Of a stretch of DNA of 64,000 bases, positions 1 through 8,536 are shown piece by piece. Numbering within the stretch: the stretch's first letter is position 1; the number at the start of each line of letters is the position of its first letter. The translations under genes and the position numbers were made by a program. The notes beneath the pieces are model-generated. The model saw only the letters and a list, made by a program, of their open reading frames with translations, was not told the origin of the DNA and made no database searches. The stretch is from contig NZ_JASFDV010000017.1 in NCBI RefSeq assembly GCF_030766825.1, positions 31,888 to 95,887 on the forward strand. Reading direction: 5' to 3'. The stretch comes from Nocardiopsis sp. CC223A (GTDB taxonomy: Bacteria; Actinomycetota; Actinomycetes; Streptosporangiales; Streptosporangiaceae).

Positions 1-62
1 ATCATGTTGATCCGGCCGATGTCGACCAGGACCGGCACCACCTCGACCCGCCCGTCGCCCAC
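1..62 (-). CDS. 5' end of an unidentified leftward gene (partial)
   Basis: Only the first 20 or so codons lie in the window. The likely start is the GTG whose first base is 62. A purine-rich Shine-Dalgarno-like run (GAGGGAGGG) lies just upstream on the minus strand. The protein begins MGDGRVEVVPVLVDIG and the frame stays open to the window edge. That is too little to assign a family. It is divergent from the histidine kinase gene, so positions 63-174 should hold both promoters. Confidence 0.4.
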   Translation of the reverse strand, partial: MGDGRVEVVPVLVDIGRINM

Positions 63-161
63 CCTCGCCACCCTCCCTCACATCCCCGCGCGGCCCGGGT
101 AGTGCCACCACCACCCCGCGTCCACGTGCTGATGGGATCGTGTCCCGGACCGCCCCGAACC

Positions 162-167
162 TAGATT
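162..167 (+). promoter_or_regulatory. -10 element of a leaderless promoter
   Basis: TAGATT ends seven bases before the GTG at 175, the spacing expected when transcription starts at or next to the start codon. This is why GTG 175 is preferred over the TTG at 166. No clear -35 is visible. Confidence 0.45.
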
Positions 168-174
168 GGGGTAC

Positions 175-1563
175 GTGACCGGTCACAGCCCACCCATCGC
201 GCACCCCGGCGGCCCGCCCGGGGACCCCGCCGGGTTCGCGCGCGCCATCACAGCAGCCTACGGGGCGCCCTGGCGCACACGCGCGGCCGAGATCGCACAC
301 CTGATGACCTCGCTCGCACTGTCGCTGTTCTACCTGGTGCCCGCGGTCATGATGGTCGTCTCCGCCTCCTGGGTGGGGTTCGCGATCGCCCCCGGCGCCG
401 GCGACCTCTGGCAGGGGGGACCGCTGGACGCCCTCACCGAGGCACTGGCCATGGTGGTCCTGCTGCCCGCCGCAGCGACCCTGCTCGCCCGGCTGGCCTG
501 CCGGGTACAGCGGCACCGGCTGAGCACGGTCTTCGGGATCGTGGAGACCGCCCCGCCCGACCCGCTGGCCCCCTACGGCCGCTGGTCGCGGCTGTGGCGG
601 TTCGTGTTCGGGCGCGAATCCTGGTCCATGGTCGTGTACACCACCGCCGCCGGCCTGCACGGGCTGCTGTTCGGCGGGGTCGTGGTGGCCCTGGTGGTGG
701 GCGGCCTCGCCGTCGCCGTCGGCGTCCTGGTCGGCGTGGTGTTCATCCTCGTCCAGGGCCAGCCCTCGGACCTGGGCGGCCCGCTGGTCCAGGTGGTGCT
801 GGCCCCGCTGGCCGTGCTCGTGGGGGTGCGCCTGGCCCCGTACGCGGTGTCCACCGAGGTGGCGCTGCACCGGGCCCTGCTGTTCGACGCCCCCGAGGTG
901 CGCATGCGCCGCCGCCTCTCCCACGTCCAGGACAGCCGCCTGCGCATGGTCGACGCCGCCGAGGCCGAGCGGCGCCGCATCGAACGCGACCTGCACGACG
1001 GCGCCCAGCAGCGGCTGCTCGCCCTGACCCTGACGCTCACCCGGGCCCGCGCCCGCGTGGGCACCGACCCCGACGCCGCCCTGGAGCTGATCACCGAGGC
1101 CCAGCGCGAGTCCCGCGAGGTCATGGAGGACCTGCGCGAGGTCGCCCGCGGCCTGCACCCCCGGGTGCTCACCGACCACGGCCTGTCCGCCGCCCTGCCC
1201 GTGGCCGCCGGGCGCTCACCCGTCCCGGTCAAGGTCGAGGTGGACCTGCCCGAGCGCCCCTCGGCGCGCGCCGAGGGCGTCGCCTACTACGTGGTGTGCG
1301 AGGCGCTCACCAACGTCGCCAAACACTCCGGCGCCTCCCGCGTGACCGTGTCCGCCCACCGCGTGGAGCGGCCCGCCCGCCGGGGCGGGGACCTGCTGCG
1401 GGTCACCGTCACCGACGACGGCGCGGGCGGCGCCGAACCCGACTCCGGCAGCGGCCTGTACGGCCTGTGGGACCGGGTGGACGCCGTCGACGGCGTCCTG
1501 ACCGTGCACAGCCCGGCCGGTGAGGGCACCGTCCTGACCGCCGACATCCCTTGGGAGGCATGA
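175..1563 (+). CDS. Two-component sensor histidine kinase, NarL/DesK type
   Basis: A 462-residue membrane sensor kinase. The N-terminal half (about residues 40-215) has several hydrophobic segments around a sensor-like region. A HisKA_3 dimerisation domain follows, with the phospho-acceptor His near residue 274 in ERDLHDGAQQR. An HATPase_c domain with TNVAKHSG (N box) and TDDGAGG plus GLYGLWDR (G boxes) completes it. It would phosphorylate the regulator whose ATG overlaps its stop (ATGA), so the two are translationally coupled. The DUF4097 gene downstream suggests an envelope-related signal, but the stimulus cannot be read from sequence. Confidence 0.92.
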   Translation: MTGHSPPIAHPGGPPGDPAGFARAITAAYGAPWRTRAAEIAHLMTSLALSLFYLVPAVMMVVSASWVGFAIAPGAGDLWQGGPLDALTEALAMVVLLPAAATLLARLACRVQRHRLSTVFGIVETAPPDPLAPYGRWSRLWRFVFGRESWSMVVYTTAAGLHGLLFGGVVVALVVGGLAVAVGVLVGVVFILVQGQPSDLGGPLVQVVLAPLAVLVGVRLAPYAVSTEVALHRALLFDAPEVRMRRRLSHVQDSRLRMVDAAEAERRRIERDLHDGAQQRLLALTLTLTRARARVGTDPDAALELITEAQRESREVMEDLREVARGLHPRVLTDHGLSAALPVAAGRSPVPVKVEVDLPERPSARAEGVAYYVVCEALTNVAKHSGASRVTVSAHRVERPARRGGDLLRVTVTDDGAGGAEPDSGSGLYGLWDRVDAVDGVLTVHSPAGEGTVLTADIPWEA

Positions 1564-2300
1564 GAACCGTGTTCCACGGCCACGACGCGCGAACGGCCCC
1601 GGGCGGGGCCGCGCGGGAGACCGGCGCCCCGGACGAGGGGCCGCGGGTCATCATCGCGGAGGACTCGGTGCTGTTGCGCAGCGGCATGGTCCGGCTGCTG
1701 GAGGACGCCGGGGTGGAGGTGCTGGCCCAGGTCGGCGACGCCGACACGCTGCTGGCCGCGATCGGTGCCCACCCGGACGTGGACCTGTGCCTGGTGGACA
1801 TCCGCATGCCGCCCACGTTCTCCGAGGAGGGCATCAAGGCGGGCATCCGCATCCGCGAGGAGCACCCCGACGTGGCGGTGCTGCTGCTGTCCCAGCACGT
1901 GGTGAGCCGCTACGCCGCCGAACTGTTCGGCGGGCGCGACATGTCCAAGGTGGGCTACCTGCTCAAGGACCGGGTCGCCGACATCGACGAGTTCCTGACC
2001 GTGCTGCGCCGGGTGGCCGGCGGCGGCGCGGCGATCGACCCCGAGGTGGTGTCCCAACTGCTCAGCGGACACCGGGGCAGCGCCCTGGACCGGCTCACGC
2101 CCCGGGAGACCGAGGTGCTGGAGGTGATGGCGCAGGGGCTCAACAACGCGGGCATCGCGGCCCGGCTGACCGTCACCGAACGCGCGGTGGAGAAACACAT
2201 CCGGTCGATCTTCACCAAGCTCGACCTGGGCCAGGACGACCACGACCACCGCAGGGTACAGGCGGTCCTGCACTACCTGCGCGACCACGACCGGAACTGA
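1560..2300 (+). CDS. LuxR/NarL-family response regulator
   Basis: A 246-residue regulator: an N-terminal receiver with the phospho-acceptor Asp near residue 80 (LCLVDIRMP) and conserved Lys in YLLKDR, then a GerE/LuxR-type helix-turn-helix beginning LTPRETEVLEVMAQG. The first 25 residues form a short extension ahead of the receiver. ATG 1560 is chosen because GGGAGG at 1553-1558 precedes it and it overlaps the kinase stop by four bases. It is the obvious partner of that kinase and probably controls the DUF4097 gene 47 bases downstream. Confidence 0.92.
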   Translation: MRTVFHGHDARTAPGGAARETGAPDEGPRVIIAEDSVLLRSGMVRLLEDAGVEVLAQVGDADTLLAAIGAHPDVDLCLVDIRMPPTFSEEGIKAGIRIREEHPDVAVLLLSQHVVSRYAAELFGGRDMSKVGYLLKDRVADIDEFLTVLRRVAGGGAAIDPEVVSQLLSGHRGSALDRLTPRETEVLEVMAQGLNNAGIAARLTVTERAVEKHIRSIFTKLDLGQDDHDHRRVQAVLHYLRDHDRN

Positions 2301-2347
2301 CCGGCACCGGACACGAGGGGGCGAGAGCCCGAACGGAGAGGAAGAAA

Positions 2348-3322
2348 GTGACATTCAAGGCACGGGGGCTGTACGCCTCGTCGAGCAAGGAACCCGGCAC
2401 GGGGTTCCGCGTCGGACCGTGGCTGGTGCTGGGCGGCGTCCTGGTGGTGGCCCTGATCGCGGTGACCGCGGTCTCGGTCCTGGGCAACGTGGGCGTGGAC
2501 CGGGGGGACCGGCAGGACTCCTTCGCCGCACCCGAACGCGTGGTCGTCGAGAACGAGACCGGCGGCCGGGTGACCCTCACCGCCGCCGACGGCGATGAGG
2601 TCCGGGTGGACCGGGAACTGCACGGCACCCCCCTGACCGAACCCGACGAGGACATCGAGGCCGAGGACGGGGCGCTGCGCATCGACGCCGAGTGCTCCGG
2701 TGCGTGGTTCCTGGGCGGCTGCTCGATCGACTACGACATCGCGGTGCCCACCGGGGTGGCCGTGCGGGTGGAGACCGTCGGCGGCGAGATCACCGCCGAC
2801 GGCATCGAGGGCGGAGTGGAGGTGTCCACCGTCAGCGGGGCGGTGGCGCTCACCGACATCACCGGTGACGTACGGGTGGAGTGCACCAGCGGGCAGGTCG
2901 TGGTCTCCGGGCTCTCCGGCTCCGCGGACCTGGAGACCACCAGCGGCGCCATCAAGGCCTCCGGGGAGGGCGACCGGCTGCGCGCCGTCAGCACCTCGGG
3001 CGTGGTCGACCTGGCCGACTTCACCGCCGGGGCGGTGGAGGCCGAGTCCACCAGCGGCTGGGTGGCCGTGGGAGGCGGGTTCGACACCGCCGAGGTCTCC
3101 TCGACCTCCGGGGCCGTGGACGTCGACACCGCCGATCCGTTCCAGACCCTGGTGGTGGAGACGACCAGCGGCTCCGTGGACGTCCGGATCCCGGCGGGCT
3201 CCTACGACGTGACCGGCGAGTCCGTCTCGGGCGGGCGCGACATCGGGGTGGGCACCTCCTCCTCCGGTCCGCGCGTCCAGGTGGACACCGTCAGCGGCAG
3301 TGTCCAGGTCCGCGAGCGCTGA
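2348..3322 (+). CDS. DUF4097 family membrane-anchored beta-repeat protein
   Basis: 324 residues. One transmembrane helix (about residues 25-45) is followed by an extracytoplasmic domain built from repeated strands with the recurring pattern TSGxV/STSGAV, the hallmark of DUF4097 (adhesin-like beta-solenoid) proteins. GTG 2348 is preceded by GAGAGGAAG, a good ribosome binding site. It lies 47 bases after the response regulator and probably shares its transcript. DUF4097 proteins often sit beside envelope-stress two-component systems; the molecular role is unknown. It ends three bases from the convergent next gene. Confidence 0.8.
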   Translation: MTFKARGLYASSSKEPGTGFRVGPWLVLGGVLVVALIAVTAVSVLGNVGVDRGDRQDSFAAPERVVVENETGGRVTLTAADGDEVRVDRELHGTPLTEPDEDIEAEDGALRIDAECSGAWFLGGCSIDYDIAVPTGVAVRVETVGGEITADGIEGGVEVSTVSGAVALTDITGDVRVECTSGQVVVSGLSGSADLETTSGAIKASGEGDRLRAVSTSGVVDLADFTAGAVEAESTSGWVAVGGGFDTAEVSSTSGAVDVDTADPFQTLVVETTSGSVDVRIPAGSYDVTGESVSGGRDIGVGTSSSGPRVQVDTVSGSVQVRER

Positions 3323-3325
3323 GGC

Positions 3326-3709
3326 TCAGCCGCGGGTGAAGCGCAACGCCGCCCAGTCCGAGTCGATCGGCACCTGGGCGGCGGGGCGCCACCCGTCGTC
3401 GACCAGCACGTCCCAGCCCTTGTCCGCGCGCAGGTCGGTGATGATGGTGCCGCCGGGCCGGGGGTGGCACACCCACACCACCGTGGCCGGGGACAGGGTC
3501 TTGAGGATCGGGTGGACCTCGCGGTCCACCGTCGCGCGGTCCAGGGCGAACAGGTGCACGGAGTCGTACTCCGCCCCGTCGATGGGGCCCAGGTCGACGT
3601 GCACGTCGGGCGGCGGTTCCAGCAGCCGCAGGTACCGTTCGGGGGCGTTGAGGACGAGCAGCCGGTCCCCGGTGCGGACCCCGAGCCTGTGGGCGAGTGT
3701 TTCCGACAT
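3326..3709 (-). CDS. DUF3052-like small protein
   Basis: 127 residues with the layout of DUF3052: an opening LAHRLGVRTGDRLLVLNAPE resembling the family's 'KLGIKPGxRVxLLxAPE', an acidic middle (YDSVHLF), an alternating 'ATVVWVCHPRPGG' strand and a closing 'IDSDWAALRFT' matching 'DETWSGLRFV'. No catalytic residues are recognisable and the function of the family is not established. It is convergent with the DUF4097 gene, with a three-base gap and no room for a separate terminator. Confidence 0.65.
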   Translation of the reverse strand: MSETLAHRLGVRTGDRLLVLNAPERYLRLLEPPPDVHVDLGPIDGAEYDSVHLFALDRATVDREVHPILKTLSPATVVWVCHPRPGGTIITDLRADKGWDVLVDDGWRPAAQVPIDSDWAALRFTRG

Positions 3710-3825
3710 GTCCCCCTCCGAATCCTGGCGGGCGGTCCCCGTTCCGCCCTAGAGGTCACCGTACGGGTCACGTGCCCCGAAACCGAGGACCGGCCCCCGT
3801 CGCCCCGGAGATGAGACCGGGTTTT

Positions 3826-3831
3826 TAGGAT
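3826..3831 (+). promoter_or_regulatory. -10 element of a leaderless promoter
   Basis: TAGGAT ends six bases before ATG 3838, and there is no Shine-Dalgarno sequence. This fits a leaderless mRNA for the oxidoreductase gene. Confidence 0.5.
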
Positions 3832-3837
3832 GCACCC

Positions 3838-4851
3838 ATGACAGATGAGAACGGCGTACTGCGCTGGGGCGTGCTCGGCACGGGCGGGATCGCCCATTCC
3901 TTCATGGAGGGCCTGCGGGCCACCCCCACGGCGCGGGTCACCGCGGTCGGCTCGCGGACATGGGAGCGCGCCCAGGAGTTCGCCTCGGCCTGGGACGTGC
4001 CCCGCGCCCACGGCTCCTACGCGGAGCTGGCCGCCGACCCCGACGTGGACGTGGTCTACGTGGCCAGCCCCCACCCCTGGCACCACGAGCACACCCTGCT
4101 GTGCCTGAACGCGGGCAGGCACGTGCTGGTGGAGAAGCCGATGGCGATGAACGCCTTCCAGGCCGCGGAGATGACGCGGGCCGCCCGCGACAACGGGGTG
4201 TTCCTCATGGAGGCCATGTGGACGCGGTACCAGCCGATCCACCGGCTGGTGCGCGACCTGGTCGCCGACGGCGCCCTGGGCGAGCTCACCCACCTGTCCG
4301 CCGACTTCGGGGTCAGCGCCCCCTACGACCCCGACCACCGGCTGTTCAACGCCGACCTGGGCGGCGGCGCCCTGCTGGACCTGGGCATCTACCCGCTGTC
4401 GCTGGCCTCGTGGTATCTGGGCGAGCTGACCGTGGTGGGCGCCACCCGGCGCCTGTCACCGGACAACATGGTGGACGTGCACACCGCGATGCTGGTGCGC
4501 GGGGAGCAGGGCGCCACCGCGCACCTGGCCTGCGCCTCGCTCACGGCCCTGCCGGGGACGGCGGTGCTGGCCGGGACGCGGGGGCGGGTGGAGATCCCCC
4601 TGTTCTGGGCGGCCACCGAGGCGGTGCTGTACCGCGAGGGCCGCGAACCGGAGACGTTCCACCGCCCCTTCCGCGCCAACGGCTACGAGTACGAGGCCGA
4701 AGAGGTCGCCCGGTGCGTGGGCGCCGGGCTGTCCCAGAGCCCGGACATGACCTGGGACGAGAGCCTGCGCCTGGCCTCGGTGATGGACCGGGTGCGCGAC
4801 ATGGGCGGGCTGGTGTACAGCGCGCCCACGGTCAAGGCCGTGCCGTTGTGA
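3838..4851 (+). CDS. Gfo/Idh/MocA family oxidoreductase
   Basis: 337 residues. The N-terminal Rossmann fold starts WGVLGTGGIAHSF. The family's catalytic-site motif appears as EKPMAMN near residue 100, where the Lys binds substrate or cofactor. A C-terminal alpha/beta substrate domain begins around residue 130 and contains GGGALLDLGIYPLS. Such enzymes oxidise or dehydrate sugars, polyols or related compounds with NAD(P). No neighbouring sugar genes identify the substrate. Its last 20 bases overlap the convergent GNAT gene. Confidence 0.88.
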   Translation: MTDENGVLRWGVLGTGGIAHSFMEGLRATPTARVTAVGSRTWERAQEFASAWDVPRAHGSYAELAADPDVDVVYVASPHPWHHEHTLLCLNAGRHVLVEKPMAMNAFQAAEMTRAARDNGVFLMEAMWTRYQPIHRLVRDLVADGALGELTHLSADFGVSAPYDPDHRLFNADLGGGALLDLGIYPLSLASWYLGELTVVGATRRLSPDNMVDVHTAMLVRGEQGATAHLACASLTALPGTAVLAGTRGRVEIPLFWAATEAVLYREGREPETFHRPFRANGYEYEAEEVARCVGAGLSQSPDMTWDESLRLASVMDRVRDMGGLVYSAPTVKAVPL

Positions 4852-5731
4852 GCAGTCCGGCCGTCTCGGGGTGGACCGGCGCGGTGACCGTGCCGCCGCG
4901 CCGGGGCCGCCCGCCCAGGGCGGGCATGCGGCGTACCCGGGAACGGGCGGCGCGGGCCAGGGCGCAGCGCGCCAGCGCGACGGCGTCCAGGTGCGCGACC
5001 ACCATGAGGGCGTCCTTGGGGCCGACGGTGCGGGCGAAGAGGTCGTCGATGTCGCTGTGCCCGCTGCGCGGTCGCACCCCGTAGATGTCGCCGTCGAACA
5101 CCCGGTAGGCGTCGCGCACGACCAGGCTGTCGGGGTCCAGGCCGGGGCCGTCGCCGAGCCACTCGGCGGCTTCGGCGGCCGTGCGCCGGACCCGGGCGGG
5201 GAGGGGGCGGCGCGTGTTGGGGAAGACCCGGCGCGGGCCCAGGTTGTGCAGCCAGCCGGCGTAGACGGCGGGGTGGCGGGTGCGCATGACCACGTCCACG
5301 CCGCGCAGCGGGCGGGTGCGGATCTCCCGGGTGAGGAAGTGGGTCATCAGCGCCGAGGTGAGTCCGGAGCGGCGGTGGGCGGGCACCACTCCGGTGGCGT
5401 CCAGGTACATGGCGGGGCGTCCGGCCAGGCGCAGCCGGTGGTAGCCGCCCCAGCCGACGGGGACGCCGCCGGGGTCCAGGATCAGGGCCAGGGAGGTGAC
5501 GCGGTCGAAGAACCCGCCCTGGACGCGGGCGTGCCAGTAGGCGGAGTGGTCGGCGCCGAAGGCGCGGGCGGCCAGGCCGCGCAGGATCATGTGGAGGCGC
5601 CGGCGGCGGTCGTCCGACAGGGCGGCGGGGGAGTCCCAGCGGGCGATCCGGTAACCGGGGCACAGGTCGCGGATGGTCGGCAGGGCGTCGAGGGCGGGTG
5701 TGGGGCGAAGGGCACGGTCCCGGGTGAGCAC
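4832..5731 (-). CDS. GNAT-like acetyltransferase protein
   Basis: 299 residues, GTG start at 5731. A GNAT-like core is visible in the first 150 residues: strand LALILDPGGVPVGWGG, then DATGVVPAHRRSGLTSALM, a partial match to the acetyl-CoA binding R/Q-x-x-G-x-G/A loop. The C-terminal half resembles no named domain. Substrate is unknown. It overlaps the oxidoreductase gene tail to tail by 20 bases. The 100-base upstream region is noticeably AT-richer than its surroundings and should hold its promoter. Confidence 0.6.
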   Translation of the reverse strand: MLTRDRALRPTPALDALPTIRDLCPGYRIARWDSPAALSDDRRRRLHMILRGLAARAFGADHSAYWHARVQGGFFDRVTSLALILDPGGVPVGWGGYHRLRLAGRPAMYLDATGVVPAHRRSGLTSALMTHFLTREIRTRPLRGVDVVMRTRHPAVYAGWLHNLGPRRVFPNTRRPLPARVRRTAAEAAEWLGDGPGLDPDSLVVRDAYRVFDGDIYGVRPRSGHSDIDDLFARTVGPKDALMVVAHLDAVALARCALARAARSRVRRMPALGGRPRRGGTVTAPVHPETAGLLTTARP

Positions 5732-5831
5732 GCGAATCCCACTTTCATTACTCTAGGAAGCCAATTGACTGCCCACAGTAGTTGTTCCGGGGTGTGCTCG
5801 CGCGGACTTCACCCGGGACGACCCCGCCGGA

Positions 5832-6788
5832 TCAGTCGGCGGCGCGGCGCAGGCGGGCGGCCAGGGCGCTCATCTCGGTGCGCAGCTCCTCGGGTTCCTC
5901 CACGCGCATCTCCACGTCGAGCATGGCCAGGTAGCAGGCCATGACCTGGAACGAGTCGCCCGCCACGTCCAGGATGCAGGAGGCCTCGTCCACCGCCTCC
6001 AGGCGGCCGTACTCGCCGATGCCGCGCCCGGTCGCCTCCTCGACGCCGATCAGCAGCCGCACCCGGGCCTTGTGCGGCCACATGTGGAAGTTCATCCGCT
6101 CGGCCAGATAGGCGGCCACCCCCTGCTCGGGCGGGTCCCGCGGGGGCACCCGCGGCCCGGTCGGGGTGAGCGGGCGCATCCGGTCCACCCGGAAGGTGCG
6201 CCAGTCCTCGCGCTCGTTGTCCCAGGCCACCAGGTACCACAGCCGCCCGCGCGAGACCAGGCGGTGGGGTTCGGTGACGCGGCGCGAAACCGTGCCGTCG
6301 TGGCGCTCGTAGTCGAAGCGCAGCCGCTCCCCGTCACGGCACACGCCCGCTACCAGGGCCAGCACGTCGGCGTCCACGGTGGGGCCCCTGCCCGGGATGG
6401 GGACGGTGAAGGCGCCCAGGGCGTCCACCCGGCGGCGCAGCCGGGAGGGCAGCACCATGAGCAGCTTGGCCAGGGCGCGCACCGAGGTCTCCTCGATGCC
6501 GCTCACCCCGCCCTGGGCGGCGGTGCGCAGCCCCACCGCGACGGCGACGGCCTCGTCGTCGTCCAGCAGCAGCGGCGGCAGCGCGGCGCCCGCGCCCAGC
6601 CGGTAGCCGCCGCCGGTGCCCATGGTGGCCTGGATCGGGTAGCCCAGCTCGCGCAGCCGGTCCACGTCGCGGCGCACGGTGCGGGCGCTCACCTCCAGGC
6701 GGTCGGCGAGTTCGCCCCCGGGCCAGTCCTTGCGGGTCTGGAGCAGGGACAGCAGGCGCAGCAGGCGTGAGGACGTGGTGGTCGACAT
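5832..6788 (-). CDS. HTH/WYL-domain transcriptional regulator
   Basis: 318 residues. An N-terminal DeoR-like winged helix (SSRLLRLLSLLQTRKDW, then SARTVRRDVDRLRELGYPI) is followed by a WYL domain that senses a ligand or nucleic acid. The WYL region shows RLRFDYERHDG, PHRLVSRGRLWYLVAWD and FRVDRM. ATG 6788 is chosen because homologs begin at the HTH; the frame stays open further upstream but without family similarity. Often such regulators control an adjacent small enzyme gene; the nearest here is the RidA-type gene transcribed toward it. Confidence 0.9.
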   Translation of the reverse strand: MSTTTSSRLLRLLSLLQTRKDWPGGELADRLEVSARTVRRDVDRLRELGYPIQATMGTGGGYRLGAGAALPPLLLDDDEAVAVAVGLRTAAQGGVSGIEETSVRALAKLLMVLPSRLRRRVDALGAFTVPIPGRGPTVDADVLALVAGVCRDGERLRFDYERHDGTVSRRVTEPHRLVSRGRLWYLVAWDNEREDWRTFRVDRMRPLTPTGPRVPPRDPPEQGVAAYLAERMNFHMWPHKARVRLLIGVEEATGRGIGEYGRLEAVDEASCILDVAGDSFQVMACYLAMLDVEMRVEEPEELRTEMSALAARLRRAAD

Positions 6789-6877
6789 ACCCGCAGTCTG
6801 CCAGGGGTGCAGGACAGATCGTGTCCGCCACCTGCGGGGGATCGGGGCGGCGCGCACGGGCGCGGGGCGGTCTCGGC

Positions 6878-7282
6878 TCAGCCGGCCACCACGGCGACGG
6901 CCTCCACCTCCACCAACTGGTCGTCGTAGCCCAGGACGGCCACCCCGAGCAGGGTGGAGGGGGCGTCGTGGTCGCCCATGTGGGCGCGCACCACGTTCCA
7001 CGCCGCCACCAGGTCCTCCTGGCGGGAGGAGGCGACGTGGACGGTGGTCTTGACGACGTCGGTGAGCGCGGCCCCGGCGTCGGCCAGGGCGGTGCGCAGA
7101 TTGAGCATGACCTGCTCGGCCTGGCCCGCGACGTCGCCGACGGCGACGGTGGCCCCCTGCTCGTCCAGGGGGCAGGCCCCGGCGGTCCACACCGCGCGCA
7201 GGGGCCCGGCGGCGGTGGCCGCGTAGGCGTAGTCGACGGACTCGGTGAGGGTGGCGCTGCGGACGAGGCGGACGGCGGTCAT
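6878..7282 (-). CDS. RidA family (YjgF/YER057c/UK114) enamine/imine deaminase-like protein
   Basis: 134 residues from ATG 7282, which has GGGAG immediately upstream. The protein has the RidA layout: short strands, AVWTAGACPLD, DVAGQAEQVMLNLRTALADAGA, DVVKTTVHVAS and a C-terminal VEVEAVAVV. RidA proteins hydrolyse reactive enamines and imines released by PLP enzymes. The canonical Arg of true RidA (usually in an 'RPARS' context) is not evident here, so this is a family member rather than certain RidA. A 17-base palindrome lies 67 bases upstream. Confidence 0.82.
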   Translation of the reverse strand: MTAVRLVRSATLTESVDYAYAATAAGPLRAVWTAGACPLDEQGATVAVGDVAGQAEQVMLNLRTALADAGAALTDVVKTTVHVASSRQEDLVAAWNVVRAHMGDHDAPSTLLGVAVLGYDDQLVEVEAVAVVAG

Positions 7283-7348
7283 GGGTCTCCCGGGGTCGGT
7301 GGGGTTCTCACCCGTCTTCAACTCGGCCGGGGCGCCGGTGGTTCCGGT

Positions 7349-7365
7349 CTCTGCCGTCGGCAGAG
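7349..7365. promoter_or_regulatory. Perfect palindrome upstream of the RidA-type gene
   Basis: CTCTGCCG-T-CGGCAGAG, two perfect 8-base arms around one base, 67 bases upstream of the RidA start. It could be an operator or a short hairpin; there is no T-tract. Confidence 0.4.
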
Positions 7366-7374
7366 GCGTCAATC

Positions 7375-7672
7375 ATTGGGCTCAACGCCCTGCGGGCCGT
7401 GGGCATCGACACCGACGCCCTGTTCCGCCGCCTGGAGGAGGCCTTCGGCCCCCAGGCCCTGACCCCGCCCGCCGAACCCGCCCCGCCCAAGCGGCGCGGC
7501 CGCCTGGCAGCCCCTTCGACGCCAAGGCCGGGAAGGTCCTGGAGCCGTCCCTGCGCGGGACCATCGCCGCGGGGCACCGGTCCATCGACTCCGCCCACCT
7601 GCCGCCTCGGTCCCGGCCTCCCACGGCCTCACCTACGACCACGCCCGCGAACTCCTCGACGCGGCCTCCTGA
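7375..7672 (+). pseudogene. Remnant of a Clp N-terminal-domain protein
   Basis: Pieces of a Clp_N repeat protein can be read in successive frames: GLNALRAVGIDTDALFRRLE, then after a frame change PFDAKAGKVLEPSLRGTIAAGHR and DSAHL, then after another change GLTYDHARELLDAAS and a stop. These match the usual 'ALGVDxxALRRAxEAAFG ... PFTPRAKKVLELSLREALALGH...HLLLGLL' pattern. No start codon or continuous frame remains, so it is a frameshifted fragment. Confidence 0.6.
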
Positions 7673-7693
7673 AAGGCCAGAAAGCGGAGAGTG

Positions 7694-7712
7694 GAGGACA
7701 AAAAACGTCCTC
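7694..7712. other. Short hairpin GAGGAC/GTCCTC
   Basis: GAGGAC, a seven-base A-rich loop and GTCCTC sit between the Clp and epoxide hydrolase remnants. It may be a leftover operator or weak terminator. Confidence 0.25.
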
Positions 7713-7734
7713 TGCTCTTCCTGATGTGGGACAC

Positions 7735-8014
7735 ATGACCGACAGCGCGGCCATTCACCCCTTCCGCATCGACATCCCCGAGCGCTTCGGCGTCCAGGGC
7801 GGCGACCTGGGCGGGAGTCTCACCCGACGTCGCCCGACTCGCCCCCGACCGGGTGGTGGGCGGACGTCAACGGCGGCCCGGGCATGCCGCCGAGAACGTG
7901 TCCGAGGAGGGGCCGGCCTCCCTCACCGAACTGGAGCGCGACCGCCTCGCCCGCATCGGCGAGGTCATGGCCGAGCAGTTCGGCTACATCTCGATCCAGG
8001 GCACCCGGCGCTGA
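7735..8014 (+). pseudogene. Epoxide hydrolase remnant with internal deletion
   Basis: It begins with the characteristic N-terminus of microsomal-type epoxide hydrolases (MTDSAAIHPFRIDIPE). It then jumps directly to RFGVQGGDLGG, the nucleophile-elbow region that normally lies about 150 residues further on. Frame changes follow, after which SEEGPASLTELERDRLARIG and EQFGYISIQGTR match the cap region. A stop comes where homologs continue 'AIQSTRPQTL'. The gene has therefore lost its middle and its C-terminal third, and the frame is broken. Confidence 0.65.
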
Positions 8015-8062
8015 CCGCGCGGCCGAACCGCCGGTGCCCCCGCGGACGGGGGCACCGGCGGG

Positions 8063-8536
8063 TCAGGCCAGGACCGCCACGCCCAGCGTCGCCAGCGTGC
8101 CGAACCCGACACCCCACAGCACGATCGCCACCGCCTGCCAGAACACCACCGCGCGCCGGGACGCGCCGAAGGAGACGGTCGCCGCCGCGGTGATCTGGCT
8201 GGGCAGCGCCAGTGGACCCAACAGGGCCACCCCGGCCACGCCGTACCGGTCGAACCGCTTCCTCAGCTTGGCGCGGCGGGGGGAAAGCGCGGTCTCGGTC
8301 CGGTTCCCGCGCACCCTGTTGCGCAGTCGTGCGGCCACGGACACCACGAACAGCATGGACACGATGTTCCCGGCGACCGCGGCCGGGACCGCGACGTAGA
8401 CCGGGAGACCGGCCACCACACCCAGGGCCGCACCGCTGTAGGACTCCACGAAGGGGATCATCCCGAGTACGACCACCACCGCCCATTGCAGGGCCACGGG
8501 AAGCCGGGTGGTGAAGTCCTGGAGGAACTCGATCAT
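8063..8536 (-). CDS. Small multidrug export (Sm_multidrug_ex) family membrane protein
   Basis: 157 residues with about four hydrophobic segments. LQWAVVVVLGMIPFVESYSG opens the family pattern, with PFVE followed by a glycine-rich helix, and GVALLGPLALPSQITAA forms the second half. This is the PF06695 'small multi-drug export protein' family, DedA-like in style, whose transport role is weakly established. ATG 8536 is chosen as the first start that gives a normal N-terminus. The gene lies between the remnant region and a divergent two-component pair. Confidence 0.75.
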   Translation of the reverse strand: MIEFLQDFTTRLPVALQWAVVVVLGMIPFVESYSGAALGVVAGLPVYVAVPAAVAGNIVSMLFVVSVAARLRNRVRGNRTETALSPRRAKLRKRFDRYGVAGVALLGPLALPSQITAAATVSFGASRRAVVFWQAVAIVLWGVGFGTLATLGVAVLA

